From Vibrio tapetis subsp. tapetis (lineage in GTDB: Bacteria; Pseudomonadota; Gammaproteobacteria; Enterobacterales; Vibrionaceae), in contig NZ_LT960611.1 of the NCBI RefSeq assembly GCF_900233005.1, positions 3,038,001 to 3,102,000 on the forward strand: 64,000 nucleotides of DNA, read 5' to 3'. Within the stretch, counting starts at the first letter, position 1, and every line of letters begins with the position of its first letter. Shown here one piece after another: positions 43,868 to 53,236 of the stretch. Made by a program: the position numbers and the translations under genes. A model generated the notes under the pieces. It made no database searches. It was not told the origin of the DNA and saw only the letters and a program-made list of their open reading frames with translations.

Positions 43868-44068
43868 TCAATCTGGTTTAAATATCCCTATCATCTGATC
43901 TTGGCTATGTTCACTTTCCGCTACAGCCTCACTGGTTTTTTGCTTCTGGTAGTCACATTCCACACACTCAACCTGCTCTACAGAATCTTGCATCCACCAG
44001 CGTAAGCTATCTTGGCTTTTGCATTCAGGGCAATGAGCTCCGGCTATAAAACGTTTTTTAATTTTCAT
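43868..44068 (-). CDS. yheV: YheV family zinc-ribbon protein
   Basis: A 66-residue protein with two CxxC pairs (HCPECKSQD and ECVECDY), a probable rubredoxin-like zinc knuckle, and the family ends MKIKKRFIAGA and IGIFKPD. E. coli yheV lies in the same place after kefB. The frame extends nine codons upstream, overlapping kefB, but homology supports the ATG at 44068. Function unknown. Confidence 0.88.
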   Translation of the reverse strand: MKIKKRFIAGAHCPECKSQDSLRWWMQDSVEQVECVECDYQKQKTSEAVAESEHSQDQMIGIFKPD

Positions 44069-44085
44069 CGCTAATCCCACTTTAC

Positions 44086-45870
44086 TCACTCCCAATTCTG
44101 GCGAGAATCATTTTCCATTTCTCGGCCAAAGATTTCTTCTAGTTCTTTACGCGCTTCTTTTGCTCTCAAGGCAAGCTCTTTATCTTCGGAACGCTGAGGC
44201 ATGAGCTCTTTCAACATGGTCATGTCTAACTTCTTAAAGTGGGCTTGCGCTCTTTTCGCTTGATACGGATGCATTCCTAATTCAACCAACGTCTGGCGGC
44301 CAAGATCCAGAGCTCCTAAAAAGGTTTCTCGAGAATAATTTTGCACATCATGATTGAGCAACTGATACGCTTCAACACGACTTCGAGCTCGAGCTAAGAT
44401 CTTCAAATGAGGGAAGTGTTGCTTACACAACTCCACTATTTTTACGACCTCATCGGGTGTATCAGTGCAAATAACAATGGCTTCCGCCTTACTTGCTCCT
44501 GCAGCCCTTAACAGATCCAATTGAGTGGCATCACCATAAAACACCTTATAGCCAAATCGCCTTAACAATTGAATTTGGCTCACGTCGCTTTCCAATACCG
44601 TAATACGTATTTTGTTAGCGTACATCAAACGCCCTACCACCTGACCAAAACGACCAAAGCCAGCAATGATAACTCGTGGGCTTCTGTCGACTACATCGGT
44701 TTCCATCTCATCAACATCATTGATAGTGCGCGCAAACCAATGCTTTTGAGCCAATAATAAGAGGGGGGTTGTCACCATAGAAATACTCACCACAACCAAC
44801 AAAAATGCCGCTAATTCTGGATCGAGAATATTTTCAGCTTGCGCAGCGGTAAAGATAACGAACGCGAATTCACCACCTTGGCTTAAAATCACGGCAATCG
44901 AACTGCGCGCTTTAGGCCGAGTTCCAAACGCACGACCTAAGCCATACATCACCATCACTTTAATACCAATCAACACAACAACGGCAGACAATACGGCGAC
45001 TGGCTCAAGCACCAATAGCCCTAAGTTAACCGCCATGCCGACAGCAATAAAAAACAGACCTAATAACAAGCCTTTAAAGGGTTCAATGGCAATTTCTAAC
45101 TCATGGCGATACTCACTCTCGGCAAGGAGTACACCCGCTAAAAACGTACCAAGAGCCATAGAAAGACCCAATTGATCCATAATCAATGCGATACCCAATA
45201 CAATCAGCAACGCTGTCGCAGTAAAGAGCTCTCTTACGCCGGTAACCACCACGAATCGAAAAATGGGTCTTAACAGATAATGACCACCAACAAGCAATGC
45301 AATAATCGCAGCTAATGTTGATAACCCATCAAGCCAATTCCCTACCGTATTGCCCGCCAATACAGGCAACAATGCGAGCATCGGAATTACGGCGATATCT
45401 TGGAACAGCAATACCGCAAACCCCGACTGGCCAGTTTCACTACCACCGAGTCCTTGTTCTTCTATCACTCGCAACGCGATTGCCGTAGAGGAAAGCGCAA
45501 GCCCCATTCCCACAACCAAGCTCACTTGCCAGCTTAAGCCAAATGCGTTAACCAACAACGCAATGACGGCGGTAGAAAGTATCACCTGACCACCACCAAG
45601 GCCGAGAATCGGCTTTCTTAGTTGCCATAGCTTTTTAGGGTTCAGCTCTAAGCCAATTAAAAACAGCAGCAGCACTACGCCAAATTCAGCGAAGTGTAAA
45701 ATGGCATCGACATCGCTGATTAACCCCATTCCCCACGGGCCAATCGCTACACCAGCTAACAAGTAACCTAATACCGATCCAAGGCCTAAACGCTGGGCCA
45801 AGGGAACCGCAACAACGGCCGCACTTAAGAAAATAACACTGCTGGCAAGAAACTCATTGGTCACTGACAT
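44086..45870 (-). CDS. kefB: Glutathione-regulated potassium/proton antiporter KefB
   Basis: KefB expels potassium in exchange for protons when glutathione adducts form, acidifying the cytoplasm against electrophiles. The 594-residue protein has a 12-13 helix CPA2 domain (LFLIGLELNPKKLW; SSTAIALRVIEEQ) and a cytoplasmic RCK/TrkA-N domain near residue 400 with the nucleotide motif IIAGFGRFGQVVGRLM. It overlaps kefG by one base, so it is coupled to its ancillary protein. KefC is the alternative, but the gene order kefG-kefB-yheV fits KefB. Confidence 0.93.
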   Translation of the reverse strand: MSVTNEFLASSVIFLSAAVVAVPLAQRLGLGSVLGYLLAGVAIGPWGMGLISDVDAILHFAEFGVVLLLFLIGLELNPKKLWQLRKPILGLGGGQVILSTAVIALLVNAFGLSWQVSLVVGMGLALSSTAIALRVIEEQGLGGSETGQSGFAVLLFQDIAVIPMLALLPVLAGNTVGNWLDGLSTLAAIIALLVGGHYLLRPIFRFVVVTGVRELFTATALLIVLGIALIMDQLGLSMALGTFLAGVLLAESEYRHELEIAIEPFKGLLLGLFFIAVGMAVNLGLLVLEPVAVLSAVVVLIGIKVMVMYGLGRAFGTRPKARSSIAVILSQGGEFAFVIFTAAQAENILDPELAAFLLVVVSISMVTTPLLLLAQKHWFARTINDVDEMETDVVDRSPRVIIAGFGRFGQVVGRLMYANKIRITVLESDVSQIQLLRRFGYKVFYGDATQLDLLRAAGASKAEAIVICTDTPDEVVKIVELCKQHFPHLKILARARSRVEAYQLLNHDVQNYSRETFLGALDLGRQTLVELGMHPYQAKRAQAHFKKLDMTMLKELMPQRSEDKELALRAKEARKELEEIFGREMENDSRQNWE

Positions 45871-46454
45871 TATTCTCCTCCTTTATCATGGCATTGCGAT
45901 CCGATAGGGTTGAGCAGCCATTGAAGGTAATCAGCCGCGTGAGTATGCCTTTCAAAATCACTGGTATTTCGTGCCCAATATAAAATCAGGGGCTCTAACC
46001 AATGCATCCGACAGAGCAAAGCTGACAACTCAAAAGGCCGCAAGATCTCTTCGAGCGGGTACTTGTTGTAACCACTAGACGCAAAGGCATCCTCCGCCCC
46101 TCCAGCCGTAATGACACTACGCCAATATTTCCCCTCTAGTGCTCGGCCTTCACCGAACGCAAAACCTTTACCTAAAACCCGGTCGAGCCACTCTTTGAGC
46201 AGTGCTGGGCAAGAATACATATAAAGTGGGTGTTGAAAGACGATCACGTCGTGCTGAGCGAGCAGTTGCTGTTCATGAGGAACATCAATAAAAAAGTCAG
46301 GATAGTGCGCATAAAGATCGTGCACAGTAACGTGTTCCAAGTCTTGGATCTGTTTGATCATCACTTGGTTGGCTATAGAATTATCGGGATCGGGGTGAAC
46401 ATAAATAACCAAAACTTTTGGTAGTGTCACCTGTTTTTCAGCATTGACGGACAT
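45870..46454 (-). CDS. kefG: KefB ancillary quinone oxidoreductase KefG
   Basis: KefG is a flavodoxin-fold (NQO1-like) protein needed for full KefB activity. The 194-residue protein shows [42 protein letters not shown] and GFAFGEG, with the [10 protein letters not shown] segment lining the FMN site. Its stop overlaps the kefB start. It is the first gene of the kefG-kefB-yheV operon and is divergent from the ABC-F gene. Confidence 0.94.
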   Translation of the reverse strand: MSVNAEKQVTLPKVLVIYVHPDPDNSIANQVMIKQIQDLEHVTVHDLYAHYPDFFIDVPHEQQLLAQHDVIVFQHPLYMYSCPALLKEWLDRVLGKGFAFGEGRALEGKYWRSVITAGGAEDAFASSGYNKYPLEEILRPFELSALLCRMHWLEPLILYWARNTSDFERHTHAADYLQWLLNPIGSQCHDKGGE

Positions 46455-46596
46455 ACAGATTTACGTCTTCCCTAATGGCATATTGTTGTCATTGTGTTAA
46501 TCCATCATATCGTAAATTGTATAATGATCGACATTTATCCTTATTCACCCTACTATTTCACGCGTTAAGCCAACTCTAACTCCAATAAAGAACATT

Positions 46597-48516
46597 ATGA
46601 TTATCTTTTCAGACATCCAATTGCTACGCGGCGGCAAGCCTTTACTAGACCAAGCCAGTGCGACCATTCACCCTGGTGATAAAGTCGGTTTAGTCGGGAA
46701 AAACGGTTGTGGTAAATCCACTCTATTTGCCTTGCTTAAAAATGAACTCTCCATTGACGCGGGTAACTTCCAGATGCCAAGTCAATGGGAACTGGCTTGG
46801 GTAGCACAAGAAACCCCGGCACTAGAGCGCCCCGCATTGGACTATGTGATTGATGGAGACCGAGAATATCGCAACCTTGAAGCGCAACTATTAAAAGCAG
46901 AACAAGCCGATAACGGCACATTAGTCGCAGAGCTTCACGGTAAAATTGAAACCATTGGTGGCTACACCATTAAATCCCGAGCGGCTGAACTGCTCGATGG
47001 TCTCGGATTTAGCCAAGAACAAATGAGCTGGAGCTTAACGCAGTTCTCTGGGGGCTGGCGTATGCGTTTGAACCTAGCACAAGCCCTGCTTTGCCGTTCA
47101 GACTTATTACTGCTTGATGAACCAACCAACCACTTGGACTTAGATGCCGTGATGTGGCTAGAACGTTGGCTGCAAAACTACCCTGGCACCTTGATTCTTA
47201 TTTCCCATGACCGTGATTTCTTAGACCCGATTGTTGGCCGTATTATCCATGTAGAAAACCAGGCGCTTAACGAGTACACCGGTAACTACTCGTCGTTTGA
47301 AACCCAGCGCGCCCAAAAACTGGTGTTACAACAAGCCATGTATCAGAAGCAACAAAAGCAGATGAGCCACATGCAAAGCTACATCGACCGCTTTCGTTAC
47401 AAGGCGTCAAAAGCACGCCAAGCTCAAAGCCGAATCAAAGCACTAGAAAAAATGGAACAAGTGCTTCCCGCTCAATTTGATAACCCGTTTAGCTTTGAAT
47501 TCAAAGAACCATCGGCACTGCCGAATCCAATTCTGATGATGGATGAAGTATCGGCAGGCTATGACGACAACCTTATCCTAGAAAAAATTCGCTTAAACTT
47601 AGTACCAGGCAGTCGCATTGGCTTGCTTGGTCGTAATGGTGCAGGTAAATCGACCTTAATCAAATTACTTTCTGGAGAGCTGAACTCTCAATCTGGTGAA
47701 TTCAACTACTCTCAAGGCGTAAAGATTGGCTACTTTGCTCAGCACCAATTAGAAACCTTGCACCCAGAAGAAACGCCGCTTCAACATATGATGCAAATTG
47801 CGCCGGGCAAAACCGAGCAGCAATTACGAGACTATTTGGGTAGCTTTGGCTTTCAAGGCGAAAAAGCGCTCGATAAAGTCGCCCCTTTTTCTGGTGGCGA
47901 AAAAGCGCGTTTAGTCTTGGCCTTAGTCGTGTGGCAAAAACCCAACCTGTTATTACTCGATGAACCAACCAACCACCTTGATCTTGATATGCGCCAAGCA
48001 CTGACTTTTGCCTTGCAAACGTTTGAAGGCGCTATGGTCATCGTCAGTCACGACCGTTACTTATTGCGCGCCACTACCGATGAGCTTTACTTAGTCCACG
48101 ATCGCCAAGTTGCGCCATTTGATGGTGACCTAAGCGACTATTACAAATGGCTAACTGAACAACAAAAAATTGAACGTAAAGAAGCGCAATCGACCCAACC
48201 AAGCAAAGACGGTGAAAACAGCGCCGCTTCTCGTAAAGAACAAAAACGCAAAGAAGCTGACTTTCGAAAAGTGACGGCACCAATTCGCAAAACGCTGACA
48301 AAACTTGAACAGAAAATGGATAAGCTCGGTACTATTTTGTCAGAAGCAGAACAAGATTTAGCCGACACCAGCCTGTACCAAGCTGAAAATAAAGCTAAAC
48401 TTAATCAAGTATTGGCAAAACAAGCTTCCGCTAAGTCTGAACTAGAAGATGTGGAAATGGATTGGATGTCTGCCCAAGAAACCCTTGAGCAACTTGAAAC
48501 GGAGTTCGCTAGCTAA
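46597..48516 (+). CDS. yheS: ABC-F family ATPase, YheS-type
   Basis: A 639-residue soluble protein with two ABC ATPase domains: Walker A GKNGCGKST and GRNGAGKST, signatures FSGGWRMR and FSGGEKAR, and twin LLLDEPTNHLDLD Walker B motifs. ABC-F proteins act on the ribosome rather than in membranes; the linker between domains (about residues 240-300, QKQMSHMQSYIDRFRYKASK) is the P-site tRNA-interacting arm. A lysine-rich C-terminal coiled coil follows. Gene order with yheT and yheU supports the YheS subfamily. It overlaps the next gene by one base. Confidence 0.95.
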   Translation: MIIFSDIQLLRGGKPLLDQASATIHPGDKVGLVGKNGCGKSTLFALLKNELSIDAGNFQMPSQWELAWVAQETPALERPALDYVIDGDREYRNLEAQLLKAEQADNGTLVAELHGKIETIGGYTIKSRAAELLDGLGFSQEQMSWSLTQFSGGWRMRLNLAQALLCRSDLLLLDEPTNHLDLDAVMWLERWLQNYPGTLILISHDRDFLDPIVGRIIHVENQALNEYTGNYSSFETQRAQKLVLQQAMYQKQQKQMSHMQSYIDRFRYKASKARQAQSRIKALEKMEQVLPAQFDNPFSFEFKEPSALPNPILMMDEVSAGYDDNLILEKIRLNLVPGSRIGLLGRNGAGKSTLIKLLSGELNSQSGEFNYSQGVKIGYFAQHQLETLHPEETPLQHMMQIAPGKTEQQLRDYLGSFGFQGEKALDKVAPFSGGEKARLVLALVVWQKPNLLLLDEPTNHLDLDMRQALTFALQTFEGAMVIVSHDRYLLRATTDELYLVHDRQVAPFDGDLSDYYKWLTEQQKIERKEAQSTQPSKDGENSAASRKEQKRKEADFRKVTAPIRKTLTKLEQKMDKLGTILSEAEQDLADTSLYQAENKAKLNQVLAKQASAKSELEDVEMDWMSAQETLEQLETEFAS

Positions 48517-49004
48517 TGACACAACCGCAAGTCTCGATTTCACTCTCACTTGAACGCTTATGGCAATTCAGTTTGCAGTATTACAGTGTGCGAGAAGTGA
48601 AAGAGGCTTGCCTAGCGCTACAGAACCAATTTCATGGCAATGTTAACTTACTGCTGTTGTTCAAATGGCTTGATGAGCAGCAAGTTACCTTTGCCGAGCA
48701 AGACTGGCATAGCGTGCAAGAATACCTGGGTCGTTCTGAAACCCTATTACACAGTTTTCGTGAACTGCGTAAAAAGCTAAAATCCCACGTGCCCGGAACC
48801 GTTTATCGTGAATCGCTGCAATTTGAACTTCAACTAGAAAAACAACAGCAATCGGATTTAGTCGACTGCATCAATGGATTAGCGCTTAGCAAAAACTACG
48901 CCGAACCGCTTACCCTGCGCTATTGCAAACAGTTAGGTGCCGAGCATCTATACCAAGCTTTTGCCCCACCAACAGGCTTTGAAACGCTCAGAGCAAAAAA
49001 CTAG
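48516..49004 (+). CDS. TIGR02444 family protein
   Basis: A 162-residue soluble protein, mainly helical, with LERLWQFSLQYYSVREVKEACLAL and FHGNVNLLLLFKWLDEQ near the start, typical of the TIGR02444 (DUF2390) family of unknown function. It is fused by a one-base overlap (TAATG) to the ABC-F gene and followed after 5 nt by yheT, so it belongs to this operon. No catalytic motif is seen. Confidence 0.85.
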   Translation: MTQPQVSISLSLERLWQFSLQYYSVREVKEACLALQNQFHGNVNLLLLFKWLDEQQVTFAEQDWHSVQEYLGRSETLLHSFRELRKKLKSHVPGTVYRESLQFELQLEKQQQSDLVDCINGLALSKNYAEPLTLRYCKQLGAEHLYQAFAPPTGFETLRAKN

Positions 49005-49009
49005 TACTT

Positions 49010-49990
49010 ATGATGACTTCATTCAAAGCGGCCACTGGCCTGCGTAATCCACACCTGCAAACCATTTTACCCCGAGTCATACGCCGCAAAGCGCTGTTTG
49101 CTCCTCATAACGAGAGGCTAACGCTGCCTGATGGTGATTTTGTTGATCTTGCTTGGAGTCTTGACACAACCTCTGAACTCGCTCAAAACAAACCCGTCTT
49201 TGTGCTATTCCACGGCCTAGAAGGCAGCTTTAACAGCCCTTACGCCAACGGATTAATGAATGCGTTTGCCAAACAAGGTTGGCTCTCTGTCATGATGCAT
49301 TTTCGTGGTTGCAGTGGTGAGACAAACTTAAAGCCTCGCGCTTATCATTCAGGGGAAATTGAAGACGCTCGCTATTTTTTAACGCAGCTTGAGCAACGTT
49401 TCCCTCAGCAGAAAAAAGTCGCGGTAGGTATTTCTTTAGGTGCCAACATGTTAGTGAACTATTTAGCACACTATCACCTAAATCCGATTTTAGATGCCGC
49501 CACCATAGTATCGGCACCACTGTCTCTTGATTCATGCGCTAAACGCATCGAGCAAGGGTTTTCTAAGGTGTACCGCAACTACTTGTTAAGCTCGCTAAAA
49601 CGTAATGCGTTAAAGAAACTGCCTTTGATCCAGCAAGTTTTACCTATCGAGCCTGAACAGATAGAGCAACTCAAGCGGTTAGAAGAATTTGACGATTTGA
49701 TCACTTCCCAGTTACATGGTTTTGATAACGCTCAGCACTACTACCAACAATGCTCTGGCATCCGATGCTTAGATCAAATCAGCATTCCAACTCGGATCAT
49801 CCACTCGAAAGACGACCCTTTCATGACTGAAGACGTGATCCCTAACTTTCCACTACCCGAGCATATAAACTACCACCTATTAGATCACGGTGGTCATGTC
49901 GGCTTTCTAACAGGCAGCCTCATAAAGCCAAGATTCTGGTTAGAAGAAACCTTACCTGAATATTATGAAGTACTAAAAGCGAGGTGCTAA
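49010..49990 (+). CDS. yheT: YheT family alpha/beta hydrolase
   Basis: A 326-residue alpha/beta hydrolase of the AB-hydrolase-4 family. It begins FKAATGLRNPHLQTILPRV, has FHGLEGSFNSPYANGL, the RGCSGE oxyanion-region motif, nucleophile elbow VGISLGANML (Ser near 145), and a late Asp (SKDDPF) and His (DHGGHVGFL) completing a triad. Substrate is unknown. The last codons (EVLKARC) and the stop lie inside the heptad element C, so the natural C-terminus has probably been replaced. Confidence 0.92.
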   Translation: MMTSFKAATGLRNPHLQTILPRVIRRKALFAPHNERLTLPDGDFVDLAWSLDTTSELAQNKPVFVLFHGLEGSFNSPYANGLMNAFAKQGWLSVMMHFRGCSGETNLKPRAYHSGEIEDARYFLTQLEQRFPQQKKVAVGISLGANMLVNYLAHYHLNPILDAATIVSAPLSLDSCAKRIEQGFSKVYRNYLLSSLKRNALKKLPLIQQVLPIEPEQIEQLKRLEEFDDLITSQLHGFDNAQHYYQQCSGIRCLDQISIPTRIIHSKDDPFMTEDVIPNFPLPEHINYHLLDHGGHVGFLTGSLIKPRFWLEETLPEYYEVLKARC

Positions 49991-50106
49991 AAGCTAAGTT
50001 AAGAGCTAAGTATCGTTTATACTTCGCACCTACTACTTTAGCTCTAGCTTTTTATACTTAGCTTTTAGTACTTAGTATTTCGCACTTCGCTTTTAGCACT
50101 TCACAT
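49967..50106 (-). repeat. Heptad element C: degenerate AAGTGCT/AAAAGCT arrays in inverted order
   Basis: Read on the minus strand, about eleven 7-nt units stay in phase (AAGTGCT, AAAAGCG, AAGTGCG, AAATACT, AAGTACT, AAAAGCT and so on). They lead to GTAGGTGCGAAGTAT (core at 50022-50033 on plus), and then to inverted units reaching into the 3' end of yheT. The whole fills the yheT-yheU gap. Confidence 0.75.
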
Positions 50107-50119
50107 TTAAGAGATATTT

Positions 50120-50332
50120 ATGATCGTTCCATGGCAACAAATTGACCCTGATACATTGGAAAACCTAATCAAAGAGTTTGTACTAAGAGAAGGGACGGAC
50201 TACGGCGAGAGCGAATTTAGCTTGGAACAAAAAGTCGACCACGTAAAGCAGCAACTCTCGAATGGCCAAGCCGTCGTGGTATTCTCTGAGCTGCATGAAA
50301 CCGTGAATATTCAAGTAAAGCCACAGTACTAG
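50120..50332 (+). CDS. yheU: YheU family protein (UPF0270)
   Basis: A 70-residue protein of unknown function with the family start [21 protein letters not shown] and [20 protein letters not shown] lies just upstream of the ATG as a ribosome binding site. It follows yheT, as in E. coli, but here the heptad element C separates the two, so it may depend on read-through or its own promoter. Confidence 0.9.
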   Translation: MIVPWQQIDPDTLENLIKEFVLREGTDYGESEFSLEQKVDHVKQQLSNGQAVVVFSELHETVNIQVKPQY

Positions 50333-50421
50333 ATTCGGTTTATCGAAAGATTTTCCCTACACTGACTTAACCCTATGTTAAAATAGGCATAACAAGTACG
50401 TTACTCAAGACAAGGTCTGTC

Positions 50422-51291
50422 ATGTCAGCAAAGCACCCAATCATTGCCGTAACCGGTTCATCTGGAGCGGGAACCACCACAACCTCTGAAGCTTTTCGCA
50501 AAATGTTCAATATGATGGACATCAAAGCCGCTAAGGTTGAAGGGGACAGCTTCCATCGCTTTACACGCCCAGAAATGGACATTGAAATTCGTAAAGCGAA
50601 AGAGCAAGGTCGTCATATTAGTTACTTTGGCCCACAAGCCAATGACTTTGCCGCTCTTGAGCAGTTTTTTCGACGTTATGGTGATGAAGGTACAGGCGAA
50701 GTTAGGCGCTACCTGCACTCATTTGATGAAGCCGTGCCCTACAATCAAATGCCAGGGACTTTTACCCCTTGGCAGGAATTGCCTGAAAACACCGACGTCA
50801 TGTTTTATGAAGGGTTGCACGGGGGTGTGGTCGATGGAGACATCAATGTCTCTAAACACGTCGATTTCCTCATTGGCATGGTTCCGATTGTAAACCTAGA
50901 GTGGATTCAAAAATTTGTTCGAGATACTCGTGATCGAGGCCACTCTCGTGAAGCCGTAACCGACTCAATTGTTCGCTCTATGGATGACTACTTAAGCTAC
51001 ATTACGCCACAGTTTTCACGTACTCATATCAATTTTCAGCGAGTCCCTACAGTAGATACATCTAATCCATTGAACGCAAAAGGCATTCCGAGTTTAGATG
51101 AAAGTTTTGTTGTTATTCGATTGCGCGGCATGAAAAACGTAGACTTCCCATACCTACTATCAATGATTGAGGGGTCATTCATGTCCCGCCATAACACCCT
51201 TGTGGTACCCGGTGGCAAGATGAGCTTTGCCATGGAATTGATCGTTCAGCCTATGCTTGTCCAATTGATTGAAACAGGCAAGATCGGTTGA
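50422..51291 (+). CDS. prkB: Phosphoribulokinase family protein PrkB
   Basis: A 289-residue P-loop kinase of the phosphoribulokinase/uridine kinase family, the heterotroph PrkB type next to crp. The P-loop is VTGSSGAGTTTTSEAF; GDSFHRFTRPEMDIEIRKA and FYEGLHGGVVDGDINV follow. Real substrate in non-photosynthetic bacteria is unclear. The same yheU-prkB-crp order is found in E. coli. Confidence 0.93.
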   Translation: MSAKHPIIAVTGSSGAGTTTTSEAFRKMFNMMDIKAAKVEGDSFHRFTRPEMDIEIRKAKEQGRHISYFGPQANDFAALEQFFRRYGDEGTGEVRRYLHSFDEAVPYNQMPGTFTPWQELPENTDVMFYEGLHGGVVDGDINVSKHVDFLIGMVPIVNLEWIQKFVRDTRDRGHSREAVTDSIVRSMDDYLSYITPQFSRTHINFQRVPTVDTSNPLNAKGIPSLDESFVVIRLRGMKNVDFPYLLSMIEGSFMSRHNTLVVPGGKMSFAMELIVQPMLVQLIETGKIG

Positions 51292-51324
51292 TTTTCATAC
51301 TCAGATGAAAATTCATGTTCAAGG

Positions 51325-51340
51325 CGTGATCATGTGCACA
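51325..51340 (+). promoter_or_regulatory. CRP-type site upstream of crp
   Basis: CGTGATCATGTGCACA matches the CRP consensus TGTGA-N6-TCACA at 8 of 10 core positions. It lies about 195 nt before crp, suggesting autoregulation, which is known for E. coli crp. Confidence 0.45.
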
Positions 51341-51534
51341 TTTTTGCTTAGAAAATCACGGTTGTGGCACGATCAAAGTCAAGAAATCGTTTCCGAAACA
51401 CGCTACTATTTGTTACCGAACACGAGATAGCTTGCAGCACGACATCTATCGCCCTATTCAAAACAACCAGTTTATAATCTGGCTCAGTTGATACGGAAGC
51501 TGCTGAGCAAGCCCTGCAGAGGAAGAGAGATATT

Positions 51535-52167
51535 ATGGTTCTAGGTAAACCTCAAACCGATCCAACATTAGAGTGGTTCCTTTCACATTGTCATATTCAT
51601 AAGTACCCATCAAAAAGTACTCTGATTCATGCTGGTGAAAAAGCCGAGACTCTGTACTACATTGTGAAAGGTTCTGTTGCCGTACTTATCAAGGATGAAG
51701 AAGGCAAAGAGATGATCTTGTCTTACCTTAACCAAGGCGACTTTATCGGTGAACTTGGTCTATTTGAAGAAGACCAAGAGCGTACCGCATGGGTACGTGC
51801 TAAATCCCCTTGTGAAGTAGCAGAGATTTCTTTCAAGAAATTCCGTCAACTGATTCAAGTTAACCCTGACATTCTTATGCGCCTTTCTGCGCAAATGGCA
51901 AGCCGTCTACAAACGACTAGCCAAAAAGTGGGTGACTTAGCATTCCTAGACGTGACTGGTCGTATTGCTCAAACGCTACTTAACCTAGCGAAACAACCTG
52001 ACGCAATGACTCACCCAGACGGCATGCAAATCAAGATCACTCGTCAAGAGATTGGTCAGATTGTTGGCTGTTCACGTGAAACTGTTGGCCGTATCTTGAA
52101 GATGCTTGAAGAGCAGAACTTGATTTCAGCACACGGTAAAACAATTGTGGTTTACGGCACACGTTAA
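51535..52167 (+). CDS. crp: cAMP receptor protein
   Basis: CRP is the global cAMP-dependent activator of carbon-source genes. The 210-residue protein has the cyclic nucleotide binding domain with [22 protein letters not shown] (the cAMP phosphate cassette with Glu and Arg) and the helix-turn-helix [20 protein letters not shown], ending KTIVVYGTR. Length is that of E. coli CRP. A 243-nt leader holds a CRP-like site, and a perfect terminator follows. Confidence 0.99.
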   Translation: MVLGKPQTDPTLEWFLSHCHIHKYPSKSTLIHAGEKAETLYYIVKGSVAVLIKDEEGKEMILSYLNQGDFIGELGLFEEDQERTAWVRAKSPCEVAEISFKKFRQLIQVNPDILMRLSAQMASRLQTTSQKVGDLAFLDVTGRIAQTLLNLAKQPDAMTHPDGMQIKITRQEIGQIVGCSRETVGRILKMLEEQNLISAHGKTIVVYGTR

Positions 52168-52191
52168 TCCGTCGTATATATCGATGTAAAT

Positions 52192-52225
52192 AAAAACCAC
52201 CAACGGCAACGTTGGTGGTTTTTTT
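52192..52225 (+). terminator. Terminator after crp
   Basis: AAAAACCACCAACG pairs with CGTTGGTGGTTTTT around GCAA, followed by further T residues. The heptad array B starts three bases later. Confidence 0.92.
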
Positions 52226-52227
52226 AT

Positions 52228-52356
52228 GGGTTACGGGTTACGGGTTACGGGTTACGGGTTACGGGTTACGGCAGATTTTACTAATGCCTACCTCTTTGCA
52301 ACTCCTTATCTTCTTCCTATAACCTGTAGAACGAAGTTCGTCCTGTTACCTATCTC
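52228..52356 (+). repeat. Heptad element B: GGGTTAC array plus GTAG hairpin
   Basis: Six perfect GGGTTAC units (52228-52269), a spacer of about 55 nt, then GTAG at 52326-52329 and a GAAC-GAA-GTTC mini-hairpin (52329-52339), followed by TCCTGTTACC. The right end runs into the DUF1338 gene and carries its stop codon. The layout matches element A. Confidence 0.85.
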
Positions 52357-53143
52357 CATCCGTACTTTCAAAGATTTTATCAGCAGAAGCCGCGACAAAC
52401 CCTTGATACAAGTCGCCATCGGCCATTGGGTAGCGCTTAGCGAACTCATAGAAGCCACCAGGGATAGTCTCAGAGCCATTAATAAACTCAACAGAGACTT
52501 TATCAGCCATGGTTGAAGACTGCTCTAGCAACACCTCTGGAGAGCCCTTAACTTCACCACCCGACTCATTGATCGTGAAACCAGCATCACGAAGGTGTGT
52601 ATTCACATCCGACACTTCCTCAAAGCGATTCAGCTGATTGACGCTAACCGTAAAGTGGTTCGCGCCAAACCCATGAGCGGCTAGCCAACCTGCGTATTCG
52701 CTTTCTTTTGCCAGCAATAGATAATCGTCGTGACTCAAAGACCAACTCGTACCCGAGTACAAGAAATCACTTGAAGCAAAATGATTAACATCCAGTTGAT
52801 CCACCAGAGACTTCACAATGGCTTGCAACTGCTCAGAACATTCATTCACTTTTAATTCGCTAATGAAGACTTTTGGTTGCAGCGGGTCGGGGTGTTCGTA
52901 GTGACGGGCATAGAGTTTTTTACTGACAAACTCATACTCCCCTGCTTGCTCGTAACCTAAATCCAAAAACGGTTTAGCCAATGTATCAATCCGAATTGGA
53001 TCAATCGCAAACGTACGCAGGGCAATGTGGTCATTGATTAAGGCTTGTTCTTCAGTCAGCAATTGATGGATAGTCTCTGCTGAAGGGCAAAGGCGTTGAA
53101 TATAGTCTTGCCACAAAGATTGGAATAGCGCATCGGGGGTCAT
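52346..53143 (-). CDS. DUF1338 family protein (2-oxoadipate dioxygenase/decarboxylase-like)
   Basis: A 265-residue protein of the DUF1338 family, whose characterised member HglS converts 2-oxoadipate to 2-hydroxyglutarate with an iron centre. Possible metal ligands are His in INDHIALRTF near the N-terminus, His in GANHFTVSVNQL and a late Glu. It is shorter than HglS, and the substrate in Vibrio is not known. Its stop codon lies in heptad element B; its start follows the heptad array D by 25 nt. It is downstream of the astCAD genes. Confidence 0.82.
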   Translation of the reverse strand: MTPDALFQSLWQDYIQRLCPSAETIHQLLTEEQALINDHIALRTFAIDPIRIDTLAKPFLDLGYEQAGEYEFVSKKLYARHYEHPDPLQPKVFISELKVNECSEQLQAIVKSLVDQLDVNHFASSDFLYSGTSWSLSHDDYLLLAKESEYAGWLAAHGFGANHFTVSVNQLNRFEEVSDVNTHLRDAGFTINESGGEVKGSPEVLLEQSSTMADKVSVEFINGSETIPGGFYEFAKRYPMADGDLYQGFVAASADKIFESTDGDR

Positions 53144-53168
53144 AACAGTTCCTTGTTGTCACGGTGGA

Positions 53169-53224
53169 GGGCTAAAGGCGAAGTTCTAAAAGCCAAGTGC
53201 TAAAAGCTAAGTGCTAAGTATTCA
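53169..53224 (+). repeat. Heptad array D
   Basis: Eight in-phase 7-nt units: GGGCTAA, AGGCGAA, GTTCTAA, AAGCCAA, GTGCTAA, AAGCTAA, GTGCTAA, GTATTCA. It is the same degenerate family as elements C and F, without a visible core; element E begins 12 nt later. Confidence 0.7.
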
Positions 53225-53236
53225 CTGCGTTTACTG

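Noticed and set aside
51292..51534. Small RNA or riboswitch upstream of crp
   Set aside because: Only a CRP-like site is evident; no stable terminator or known riboswitch motif.
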